Assembly: GCA_902651635.1 (NCBI GenBank)
Contig: CACRSC010000005.1
Coordinates: forward strand, 456,847 to 520,846
Source of the DNA: Mastigamoeba balamuthi
Taxonomy: Eukaryota; Evosea; Mastigamoebida; Mastigamoebidae
Reading direction: 5' to 3'
Length of the DNA: 64,000 nt
Shown piece after piece: positions 20,924 to 31,700 of this stretch. How positions within the stretch are numbered: the first letter of the stretch is position 1; each line of letters starts with the position of its first letter. Position numbers and translations under genes: made by a program. Below the pieces are notes generated by a model that saw nothing but the letters and a program-made list of their open reading frames with translations, had not been told where the DNA came from and made no database searches.

Positions 20924-23900
20924 ATGGGGGCAGTCGGCGTTGTGCCTGTGTGCCTGCTGTTGTTGGGGACGGCGTGCGTGGCGCTGGATCCCGGAGAGCG
21001 CAGGGCGCTGTGCGCGCTGCAGGACTTTGTTCGCGGGGCCTCCGTGTCCTTCGCCATCGACCTGTGCAACACGGCGCTCTACACCTGCAGCCAGGTTGGA
21101 AACATAAAGGCCATCGAATGCACCAATGACGACCACGTTCAGCAGTTGTGAGTACGTTGCACTCATCTGCAACTCACAGTGGATGTCAGGACGCTGGCAA
21201 GTAAACAGATACGCGGCACAATCCCATCAGAACTTGGCGCACTGAGCAGTCTCGAAACTCTGTACGTCACTCTCTTTGCTGCCGGGTCCTAATGATTGCA
21301 CAGATATCTCAACGGAAATCACATAAACGGAACGATCCCCAACTCGATGGCCTCTCTCGCTCATCTGCAAGCCATGTATGTGGGCTTTGATTATCTGAAT
21401 TTCACAAGTCCTCACTGTACTTCTGTACTTACTGTGTTTCATTGTGCTCCAGAAACCTCAGCAACAATCCGGCCCTATCTGGAACAATACCCAACCGCCT
21501 GCATTGCACGACGCTGTACTCGATCTGTTTCACCGTTCTTGTTTACTCACCTTCTTGCTCAATTCAGCGATATAAGCAGCACTAGAATATTCGGCCCAAA
21601 GCCAATTAATACAATCAGGTATGCTCTGTCGGCCTTTCCAACATCCCTGAAGACGAACACACAGAAATCTGCTGGACACAAACTCTTGTTTATGGAATTA
21701 CGGTGGGCTGCCAACTGATATGAAAAATTGCCCTGGTACAAGCCTTTCTCCGCCCCTCGTATTCAGCATTTTCAGTGTGTGGAGACGGAAATGTGGCCGA
21801 TGGAGAAGACTGCGATCCATCAATTTTTGAGGAGAGCTGCGTGCACTGCACGTGCGATGAGTCGAGCCACTGGGTTGTTTCATTTCTGGAGCACAAGTGC
21901 ACCAGTGCGTTGAGATTGCTCGTTGTGAGATCCCAACCGTGACTGTTTTCATCAGGATGTGGTAATGGCATCCAAGACCCTGGAGAGCAGTGCGAAAGGT
22001 CCGATGGGTGCTCTGACACCTGCGAGTGTGTTGCGCCGATGGTGGCGTCTGGCTCATTCACGTGCACTCGTAAGCACCTGCCACACTGAGCCCAAGTTCT
22101 GACTCGGACGATCCAAGTGTGTGGAAATGGGAAGCCCGACATGGGAGAGCAGTGTGACAGCTCTGCCGGGTGCGACTCCGACTGCTACTGCTTGCCAGGG
22201 TGGCGCAGAAACGCTTCCTTTGGCTGCACCAGTGCGATTCACATCCGCGCCATGTCGAATGACATAAGGGAAATCGCACAGAGTGTGGCGATTCAGTGGT
22301 GGACACTGGCGAGATGTGTGACAGCACAACGGGGTGCAACGCAGAATGCAAGTGCACCGCAGGGTGGGCTCCAGACAAATCCACGCACACGTGCACTCGT
22401 ACGACCTCGTTGTCCTTCGACGGTGCATATTCACCCACTTGTCTGCTTCACAGGTTGCGGAAACAATGTGGTCGACGACTGGCGCGAGGAATGTGACGAC
22501 CAGTCCACCCACTGCGTCAAGTGCAAGTGTGCAGCTGGGACTCTCAGTGTTGGCCAGCGATGTGTCGGTGCGTGGAAAACAGCCTCTGGGATGTCTCTCT
22601 GAATGATATCATACTGATTCAGATGCGTCGACTTTTGAGTGTTCTGGCATGGCCAAGGACGAGTGCACGGGAAGAATAGCATGTGAGTGGTGTCCGTCCA
22701 TGCGGGTGTGCATCTCTGTGGCCAACACGAAGTGCCAGCAGTGCTCGGTGTTCGACTTCTCCAGATTGGTCTCCTCCGATCCCCTGATATTCAGCTGTGC
22801 TCAACTGACAGACGACACACAGGAGTGCACACACAACGCCGGGTGCAGCTGGTGTGCCATGGACCAGAGGTGTCTGCCAGCGGACGGCCAGAGCAGATGT
22901 GCGACGTGCGCAAACCTGTCAGCCAGCAACTGCGACAACACACCGAGTACGAGAGCATTGTTTCCTTACACACTCACGTTCTCTTTCCTCCAGCGTGCTC
23001 GTGGTGCCCATCATCGTACAGCTGTCTGCCGCTGAGCTCTGAGTGCAAGAAGTGCAACACCGGAAGTACGGAGGCGCAGTGCACGGCTCTCGTTGGATGC
23101 CGGTGGTGCGCCGAGAGCAGAGCATGCACAGACGCGGCAGTGATGTGCTCTCCATGTCTTGCCACGCAGCAGAGGGATGTGTGCGAACGCAACACGTCGT
23201 GCGGGTGGTGCAGCACACGTGCACTGTGCCTCGCCAGGGGTGACCACTGCCCCGCCTGCTCTGAGATGCCGCGAGGCCAGTGCAGAGCAGGTTGCCAGTG
23301 GTGCCATCGCACGCTCTCCTGCACCAACGCCTGTGCGGATCAATTCACCCATGCACACACTCATTACTCTGTTCCCCGACAACCCAGACTCAAATAGCTC
23401 TGATATGCAGCGAGCAGCAACGATTGCTCATGCAGCGCCAAAGCCAGCAGTAACTGCGACAGCGCGGGGTGCCACAGTTGCTCCACTCTCCACTCGTGCA
23501 CCGCCACCACTGCAACCTGCCCCTCGTGCCTCCTCTTCGCGGTTCGCACACCAGCCCTGCCCCTTCCACGTCTCACGGGCACGCTCCTGGTAGAATGGTG
23601 ACGAGTGCGCAGCTGCTGACTGCACGTGGTGCAACACCTCGCAGCGGTGCTTCCCCAGAAGCCAGCAGTGCGTACACTTTAACTGCACCAGTGTGGTCAG
23701 CAGCCTATGTGTAAACTACTCGTCGTGCACACTGTGCGGCAGCACATGCCAGGACGCTGCAATACTCTGCCAATTGGTTGGTAAGTCTGACAGGAAGGTC
23801 AATACTCTCGCAGTGGCCATCGCCGTTCCCGTGTGTGGCGCAGTGTTTCTCCTGGTGGCCATCGGTATTGCTGTTGCTTGGTATAACAACAGGTCACCCG

Positions 23901-23929
23901 AGAAGAAGAATGACGTCGAGCCACATTGA
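20924..23929 (+). CDS. Receptor-like membrane protein: LRR, DUF4215-type and PSI-like repeats, one TM helix
   Basis: A signal peptide (VVPVCLLLLGTACVAL) opens the protein. Leucine-rich repeats follow (LASKQIRGTIPSELGALSSL, YLNGNHINGTIPNSMASL, NLSNNPALSGTIPN). Exons 21190-21261 and 21304-21375 are each exactly 72 nt and encode one 24-residue repeat in the same phase. Then come about five CGNG…GEQCD repeats (DUF4215/Myxococcus cysteine-rich type, about 21,780-22,600). A long series of WC/CxxC repeats of PSI character follows (about 22,620-23,700), then one membrane helix (AVAIAVPVCGAVFLLVAIGI) and a very short cytosolic tail ending in DVEPH. The ectodomain-TM plan resembles Entamoeba/Mastigamoeba transmembrane kinases, but no kinase is attached. 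It probably binds an extracellular ligand. Exon limits after 22,600 are approximate. Confidence 0.8.
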
Positions 23930-25800
23930 TAGCGGCTGCAGTGTGGCAATACAAGTGCAGAAGTGGAAACCGAGACCCATAGAACACGCACGGTTCAAAC
24001 ATCCCGGAAGAGAAACTCCTGATGAAAAAAAACTCAGGTCAGTCACAACCATAGGGCCAACTCTCCTGCCACAAGCAAGTTAAAAAGACAAAATGCTGTG
24101 ACTGAGTTCGAAAATTGAAGAGCGGCACACAGTATAACTGCTGGACTGAGGTAGATTATTACACCCAACCAACCCCATGTCACGCTCAGAGGTCCTGGCC
24201 CTGCTTGCGGACTATGCCATTAAGGTGGAGGACAAGAATGCGCGCCTCGAGCTCAAGGCCGCAGCTGTGGCGGAGGCGGCGGAACTGTCTGCGCCATCTT
24301 TGGTCAATTAGTCCGATCGGCAGAAAAGCAGGGGTGGCACAACATATCTTCCTGCGTCCTCAAGGCTACTGTGCCCCCCACCAATACCGTGGTCCCCCTC
24401 TTCACCAACCCCGCCAAGTGTTCGCCTCCTCTCTGTTCTCCTGTGCCCCCCGACCCCCACTCACTCCCCACAGCCAAATCTTGCTCAAATCAGATGGCAA
24501 TAATCCCACCATCACAATGATGTTCTGGCAGCTGCTGCCTGCTGAGCTGATCACGTACCTCGAAGATCAGTGGCTTCAGCTGTCTGAAGCTGACCAGAGG
24601 GGACTGCAAGGCCGAAGCCAAAGCTTCCAGTGAACCAGGTGCATAACATCATGCACATGATCGTCCACATGATCAGTGCAGGTGACAACACCTCGTTCAC
24701 AGAGTATCTCCGAATGCAAGAGGGGTGTCCAGGGCTTGGTGACCACCTCATCCAGGAGAAGGTGTGGAAGCAGTTTGTGTACAGGCTCTGCAAGATGAAC
24801 CCTTTCCACATTGGAGAGCTGGAACCTTCACGGCCTTCTCTGGCTGTACCTCAATGAAAGCATTGTGGGGTTCACAGGGAAGCTCATTAGCAAGATCGTC
24901 ATGCCTTGCAAGCCAACCCCAGAGGAGGGCTTGTTTATGTTGAGTGGCAAACTGGTTCCACTGTTCGTCATTCTGATTCTGGATACTGCAGATAAGTGCC
25001 CTTCACCCCAAAATATCCTGGAACTGGTTTGCAAAATGATTAAGAACTACCAAGCATGCAAAGTGCTTCCAACTCTGGTCTGCCTTATCATCAATGCTGC
25101 TTTCAGAAGTGTTGCCAGCCTGCAATGCGACTATTCAGCAATTCTGTTCATTGCCTCAGGGCCAGACACGAAGTATAAAGAGCTCATTGGTCACCAACTC
25201 GCCCTGAGTGATATTAAGATTGTGTAGTGTGGTGCTGTTCTACAGGCTGCTTTCAAAGACGTCAACCAAGCTGGTGTTCAACATGACCACCTTCTTCACT
25301 TCAGCGGAGCCTGTTGCCCCAATCCATCACAAAGTGTTCTCTCCAAGGCTGCAGACGAGAGACTGCTTGAGCTCTCTGTCGACAATCTGCACCACTTGGT
25401 CCAGCAGTGTGGAGTTAGTCAGCAGGGAGGTAAGCAAGAGGTCGTCACTTGCATTGTGAACTGTGACACCAGTGGCCTGGAGGCTCCCAAGGCAACACAC
25501 AAAAGCACAAGGCACCAGAGAGGTCAGACAGTTATAAGAGTCACTCAAGCCCCTCTGAGTTGTCATCAGATGATGCAGGTGTGTGTTCTTAAAATGCCTT
25601 CATGACAGTTCTGCCAGACTCAGAGGACGAATCCCGTTCTCGTTACTATGAAGAATTGGAAACGTGAACCTGTTCTCAACTCAAGGAGCATCTGCAGAAG
25701 AAGCTGAGCACTTCTGGGTCTGGAAGGAAGGACGACCTTATCAGGCAAGTCCTTGACCACGAGGGAGCAAGTGCTTGGGCTTTTGCTGGCTTTTAGCCTG
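23930..25800 (+). mobile_element. Decayed element of unknown class with a SAP-like motif
   Basis: Between the two receptor copies lies AT-richer DNA with coding-like pieces on the plus strand. A segment at about 24,490-25,230 encodes hydrophobic helical sequence (TMMFWQLLPAELITYLEDQW; later LFVILILDTADKCPSPQNIL). At about 25,680-25,760 there is a SAP-like DNA-binding motif (CSQLKEHLQKKL…GRKDDLIRQVL). Frames are broken by stops, although some interruptions look like short introns ending in CAG. SAP motifs occur in several transposon families and in host chromatin proteins. I call it a mobile-element relic by context only. Confidence 0.4.
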
Positions 25801-26044
25801 GCTTTATGACCAAGTATCTGGAAGACCATCTCAATTTCCTCTCTACAAGCTCATCTTCAACCTCGTGGATCGCCTTGATCTGTTGCTTAGCTACATCCCA
25901 TTCCCCTGAAAGGTTGAGTCCTACTCTCTTGTCTGGCTGATCTGGCTGGTCCAAGTCACCATTGTGGCAGATTTCGCAGCCACAAATGACTTCAAATGGG
26001 AGTATGCTGGTACCTCTGGGAACTACAAAGAACTTCACACACAT

Positions 26045-28685
26045 ATTATGTCATTTGTACAAGAACTGGCTCAATTCATCTGACTTTTTGTTCTCCATAA
26101 TCTATCTCTGTCAGAAAAATCTCCCTCTTTTGTGATCTTGCCACCTGCTGTGGGCATGTTCTAGGACAAGAACTTTTCAATTCCTACAGGAACAAAGAGC
26201 GTGATAGGGGTGTCAAGTGACTTGTCATCATGTAGTATGATTGAGATGCACATGTTAATACAGAACACGAACCTGGAACTTGATTCTTACAGTGCTGCCC
26301 CAATCAATGTGGCCTGAGCTGGGTATTACTTCGGCATTCCACCTTCCCACAGACTTTGGCACAGAAGCAGTAGCAGTGAAACTGTATCCGTTTTGTGTGC
26401 TCCGAATCACATACAAATGACAATTTAGGAATCCGGAATGCACTTTCTCCAGCATCCCATATAGGAAACCTCGGTCACCAGTGCCTCACCAGTCAGACTG
26501 TCCACAAGCAGCTCTTCCATTGCCCTCTCTGATGGCTCGTGCACTCGTACCACCCTCCCTGTCAGGATCTGTTCTGAAGGCGACTGTTGATCTCCAATCA
26601 GGCCCGTATCTGTACTCTCCCCGGAGTGCATTGCTGAACTTCTGGCGTCCTCAGTTGTCATTTCTTCTTTTGGCATGCACTTCTCTTAGATGCATTCTTC
26701 TCCCAGTCTACTTGTCCAATCACGCTTATGGTCTTCCAGAGGCACATTACTGTCCAGACCTGAATGCCTGTCCATTAGCTGAACAGCTGTTGAGTTCTGA
26801 GATGCCGTAGATGCTGGGATAGTCTGTCTGACCAACATGGCTTCTGATGTGCCACCGGAGGGGTTGACGTTGGTCTCTTTGTGTTTCGATCTCCTGGAGT
26901 ACATAACAGCAGCAATTATGATTGCCAGGAGCATCAGCAATCCACCGCACACGGGAACAGCAATGGTCACGGCGATAACATTAACACCATTGGTCATTGT
27001 TGTTGCTGAGACAGATTGGTTCACCAAGAGGAAGCCATACAGGAACACTCTGCACCACATGGTAGTAGGACCATTGGGCAGAGTATTGCAGCGTCCTGGC
27101 ACGTGCTGCCGCACAGCCTGCATGACGTGTAGTTTGCACATATGTCGCCGGCCACACTGGCACAGTCAAAGTGTACACACTGCTCTTGGGAGACGCACCG
27201 CTGTGAGGCGTTACACCACGTACAGTCAGCAGCAGCACACTCGTCGCCACTCTACAGGGTTGGCCGTTGTTGTGTCCTTTTTCAGATCTGAAATTTGTGG
27301 GTCTGGGAATGCGAACCGTGAAGCTGAGACACGAGGGGCAGGTGGCAGTGGTGGTGGAACACAAGTGGAGGGTGGAGCACTGTGGCACCCCGCGCTGTCG
27401 CAGTTGCTGCTGCTGGTATTGGCACTGCACGAGCAAGCATTGCTGCTCACTGTAAATGGATGAATCAGAACAGGGCGACCGAGGAGTACATAGAGTAAGT
27501 GCATGTTGTTAAGTTGATCGCACTGGCGTCTGAGAGAATGATGGCACCACTGACAGCCTGCTGTGCACTGGCCTCGCGGCATCGCGGAGCAGGCAGGGCA
27601 GTGGTCACCCCTGGTGAGGCACAGTGCACGTGTGCTGCACCACCCGCACGACGAGTTGCTTTTGCACACATCCCACTGCTGCGTGGCAAGACATGAAGAG
27701 CACTTCAGGGCCGTTTCTGTGCATGTTCTGCTCTCGGGGCACCACCAGCATCCCGCCAGCGCTGTGCACTGTGTCTCTGTTTTCCCTGTGCCACACTGTG
27801 CGCACGACAAACTGGACGGCAGGCAGCTGTACGGTGATAGGCACCACAAGCACGCTGGTTGCAGGCAACGTAGCAACAGCTTGAGAACTGAGGGAATCAG
27901 ATAAGGTTATGGTACCAAGCTGATGTTTTGTCGCAGTTGCTGGACAACAGGCTCGCGCACCTGCGCTGGCCGTCCGCAGGCAGGCACCTCTGGTCCGTGA
28001 TACACCAACTGCACCCAGCGTTGTGTGTGCACTCCTGTGTGTCGTCTGTCAGTCGAGCATAGCTGAATATTAGGGGATAGGAGGAGACCTCTGTGGAAAA
28101 GTCACTGTTGGCACGTCATATTGGCCACAGAGATGCACGCCCGCATGGACGGACACCATCCGCATGCTTTTCTGCCCGTGCACTCGTCCTTGGCCATGCC
28201 AGAATACACTGAAGTCGACGCATCTGAATCATCTTTCAGATCGACATCCAGAGGCTGTTCTTCACGTACAGACACAGCGATGGCCAACACTGAGAGTACC
28301 AGCGGCACACTTGCACTGGACGCAGTGGGTGGATTGTTCGTGACATTCCTCGTGCCAGTCGTCGATCACATTGTTCCCGCAGCCTGCAAAGCAGACAAGT
28401 GGGTGAATATTCACCGCGATCCAAGGACAACGAGGCCTTATGAGTGCACGTGAATGAGCCAGTCGCCACCATCGGCGGAACACACTCCAGGTGTCAGAGC
28501 ACCCCTCGGACATTTCGCACTGCTCTCCAGACTCTCGGATGCCGTTGCCGCGCACTGTTGGGATCTCACAACAGACAACCTCAACGCACTGGTGCACTTA
28601 GGCTCACGAAATGGAGAAATCCAGTGGCTCGACCAATCGCACGTACAGTTCACGCATCCGACGTCGTGACCTGAGCACCCATTGT
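26045..28685 (-). pseudogene. Decayed, 5'-truncated paralogue of the receptor at 20.9 kb
   Basis: On the minus strand this copies the receptor from about its base 21,825 onward: one damaged DUF4215-type repeat, the CGNNVIDD repeat, the PSI-like WC repeats (GWCSTRALCLTRGDHCPAC), a TM helix (VTIAVPVCGGLLMLLAIIIA) and a longer cytosolic part. After the helix a segment near 26,250-26,420 (VIPSSGHIDWGSTVRIKFQV) resembles the MSP-like juxtamembrane domain of amoebic transmembrane kinases. No kinase domain is found. The LRR and signal exons are missing. Two internal repeats have been deleted between copies of ACGTGCACTC. A one-base loss in the first repeat shifts the frame, and other stops occur. 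A 76-bp insert sits just before the TM. It is probably not functional. Confidence 0.7.
26994..27069 (+). mobile_element. 76-bp transposon fragment with 8-bp target duplication
   Basis: Absent from the paralogue at 20.9 kb. The insert is flanked by ACCATTGG at 26986-26993 and 27070-27077. Its core, read on plus, encodes VIVVAETDWFTKRKPYRNTL. The same peptide is encoded on minus within 59,507-59,977. It therefore looks like a mobilised piece of that element. Confidence 0.6.
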
Positions 28686-28794
28686 CCCAAAAAGTGTGCG
28701 TGTTCGTGTGTGCTTGTTTGTGGTAGGCAGCACTCGGCCGGGCACTGCGGCAAGCCCCGCACAGTCCGCGCGAGGTCTTGCACAGGGGGCTCTC

Positions 28795-31700
28795 TCAGAG
28801 CCTCGCGAGCGACGCCTCGAGGGCCCCCACGCCCTTGCCGAGCTCTGCGAGCAGCGCGGCCTGGTCGCCGGCCTCCCTGCCCGCGGCCTGCTCGGCCCTG
28901 ACGACGCTGGCCAGCGCCCCCACGCCCTCCCTGCACGACTCGTGCAGCGCCCTCAGCTCCTCCAGCAGCACCTGCTGCTGCCGCTGCTCCGCCGCCGCCG
29001 CCCGCCGCTCGAGCAGGAACGCCTCGACGATCTCTGCCATGCCCCCGTTCACCTCTGCGCGCGAGGCAGCGGGCAGCTGAGCAGAGCTCCCAGGGGCAGC
29101 GGGGGCACAGTAGGCGCACGGGGGAGGACGCTGCCCTGGAGGATGTGCAGCATGGGCTGCAGCGAGGCGAAGCTGTTGGGCTCCTTGCGCAGCCTCGCGA
29201 GCTCCTGCTGCAGCTCCGTGTCGCGCTTGACGACCATCTCCACCGCGTTCTCCAGCGGCGACAGCATCACCTGCGGCCACCCCGCGTGAGCGCCCGGGTG
29301 CTGTGCTCCGGTGGCGTGTGCTGCGTGCCTCCTCCCGGCTGCACACGCGCTTTCTGCGCGTGCACGAGGGCAGCGTGTCGGTCGTGGTCAGAACGACCCT
29401 GCGCTTCCACTGGCCCTTGAGCCCCGGCTGCTCGCCCTGCTGCGCCGCGCCCTCCTGCGTGACAGGCACCTCGTAGAAGAACCGCTCTGCCCCCGGGGAG
29501 TCAGAGGCCACACAGCCGTGCAGGTCCCCCCAGGACCCACAAGGACCCACAGGACCCACAGGGCCCACAGGCCCCCCAGGACTCAGCAAAGAGCGACGCA
29601 CTGACGACAGCGCCCCTGAGCAGGGCGTTGGTGCGGCGCTGCAGCTCGTCGGCGGTGAAGTGGGGCCGGACGCCGGTGACCTGCACGTAGAGGCGCGCGG
29701 GGTCGAGGCCGTCGGTCTCGCGCGTGGCGTCGAGCACTGTGACCGCCCCGCGGCAGGCGAACCTGCGGCAGAGGTCCTCGGCCAGCTGGAACACGTGCAG
29801 CCCGGGCCGCTCGGCGTACACGTACTCTGCGCCGTCGCACGCCTCAAAGGCCCTGCCGTAGAAGCCCACGCGGTAGTAGTTGCCCACGAGCCTCGCCCCC
29901 TCCTGCGCGGCGCGTCAGCCGTGGAGCCGTGGCGGCCGTGGGGCCCCTCCTCTCTCCTCTCCCTCCCCTGCCCTCCCCCGCCCCCTGCGGCGCACGCACG
30001 CGCATGCCGAGGGCCTTGTACATGTCGTGGATGCGCAGGTAGATGGCCGCCAGCTGCGCGCTCTCGCCGAGGTGCTCGAGCAGCGGCACCACAAACTTGA
30101 GCGCCGCCACGGCGAACTCGTAGAACTCGGCCTGCTTGAACAGCCCCGCCGCCGCGTTGACCGTCGCCAGCAGATCCAGCTCCGTCAGCCCCGCCGCTGC
30201 CGCTGCCGCCCCTCCCTGTTGCTGCTGCTGCTGCTGCTGGCGCGCCTGCTGGGGCTGCGGCTGCTGCGCCTGTTGGGGCTGCGCCTGCTGGGGCGCCCCG
30301 ACCTGGGCGAGCGACGGGCAGAGCGCGTAGAGGAGGCCGAGGTCGAGGGCCACGGGCAGCGCGGGGCGAACGACGTCGTAGATCACCTTGACCGCGTGCA
30401 GCTGGCAGAAGGCGGCCTCGGCCAGGCTGCCCGCCTCGCGCAGCCCGCGCGCCGCCTCGTGGACCCACGAGACGTAGAAGTCCGGTATGCTCGTGTACGC
30501 GAACCCCACCGACCACTGCAGCTCCCAGATGCGGTCGGGGTCCGCCCCGCGCTTGGCCAGCTCGTTGATCTGCGCCGCGCGCCCCCCGTCAGTTGATGCA
30601 GCGCCCCCACCTGCCCTCCAGGCACCTCGCGGCGGTCCTTGATGACGCCCAGCAGCCGCGAGCTGAGCTCCGAGACGGCCGCCGCGAAGGCCGCGCGCGT
30701 GTAGTTGGGCGCGTGGGCCGTGCGCCTGTGCGAGGCCGCCAGGCGCCTGTGGCGCGCCTCGAGCTCGGCGCAAGTGATGCCCGAGGCCTCGCCGCAGGGC
30801 ACCTTCCACTTGGCCATCATCCGCTGCATGGCCGCCAGCTTCGCCAGCTCCCCCGAGGCCGCCACGACGCTCGCCGAGCCCTGCGGGGGCGGCGCGCCGC
30901 CTGTCAGCCACAGCGGGACGGTGCGAAGGCCCGTACATGCGCTGCGCCCTTCTCCAGAGCGCTGATGGCCTCCGAGACAGCGAGCAGCCGCGCAGCGTAG
31001 AGCCTGCGCAGCGCCTCGTGCACTGCGGGTGGCGCGGGTGGGCTGAGGGCCGAGGGAGGCGGGAGACGGGAGGAGAGCGGGCGCACGCTTGGCGCGGAGG
31101 TCCTCGGCCTTGCGGGTGGCGGCGACCTGCAGCAGCGCCGCGTGCGCGATGTCCCACTGCCCCTCGAGCAGCGCAGAGGAGCCCGCCAGCGCCTCGGCGG
31201 CCTTCTGCATCGCCGGCAGCTCGCGGACGCGGGCGTCGTGCGCCCTGCGCTGCTCCGCGGTGGTCTCGGCCGCGGCAGCCGAGGCCGCCAGGCACTCCTC
31301 GATGCAGCCGTCGGTCCACTCCTCGAGCGCGCGCTGTGCGATGGCCCTCTGCGCCGCCTGCGCAGTGCGCTGGCCCGCCTCCTCGCCGCTGCCGTCGGCG
31401 CCGTCGTCGCCCGCGTCGCCAGAGACGGGGATGCCGCTGTCGTGCTGCGCGAGGTGCACGAGCGTCCTGAGCGACCTGTCGAAGAACTCCTGCTGGCACG
31501 CAGGCCGTGAGGACTCGGAAGGCGCCCCGCCAGAGGGCAGCGCAACTGTGCCGATGTTCTGCGCGACGACGGTCGTCAGCTTCAGCGCGACGGCCTCGAT
31601 GGTCCCCGTGGCCCGGAACATGCACTGCGCAGGGCACAGCGGTCAGCCCCGCGTGCCCCCCTCACCCCGGGCAGAGGAGGGCAGAGAGAGCCCCGCCTTG

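Noticed and set aside
24100-25800. Cytosolic kinase tail of the upstream receptor
   Set aside because: The receptor frame stops after DVEPH, and this stretch shows no kinase motif. Its SAP-like motif points elsewhere.
29527-29582. Collagen-like glycine-proline-rich stretch in the DOCK gene
   Set aside because: It arises from a tandem CCCACAGGA-type array that sits in an intron between two DHR-2 exons.
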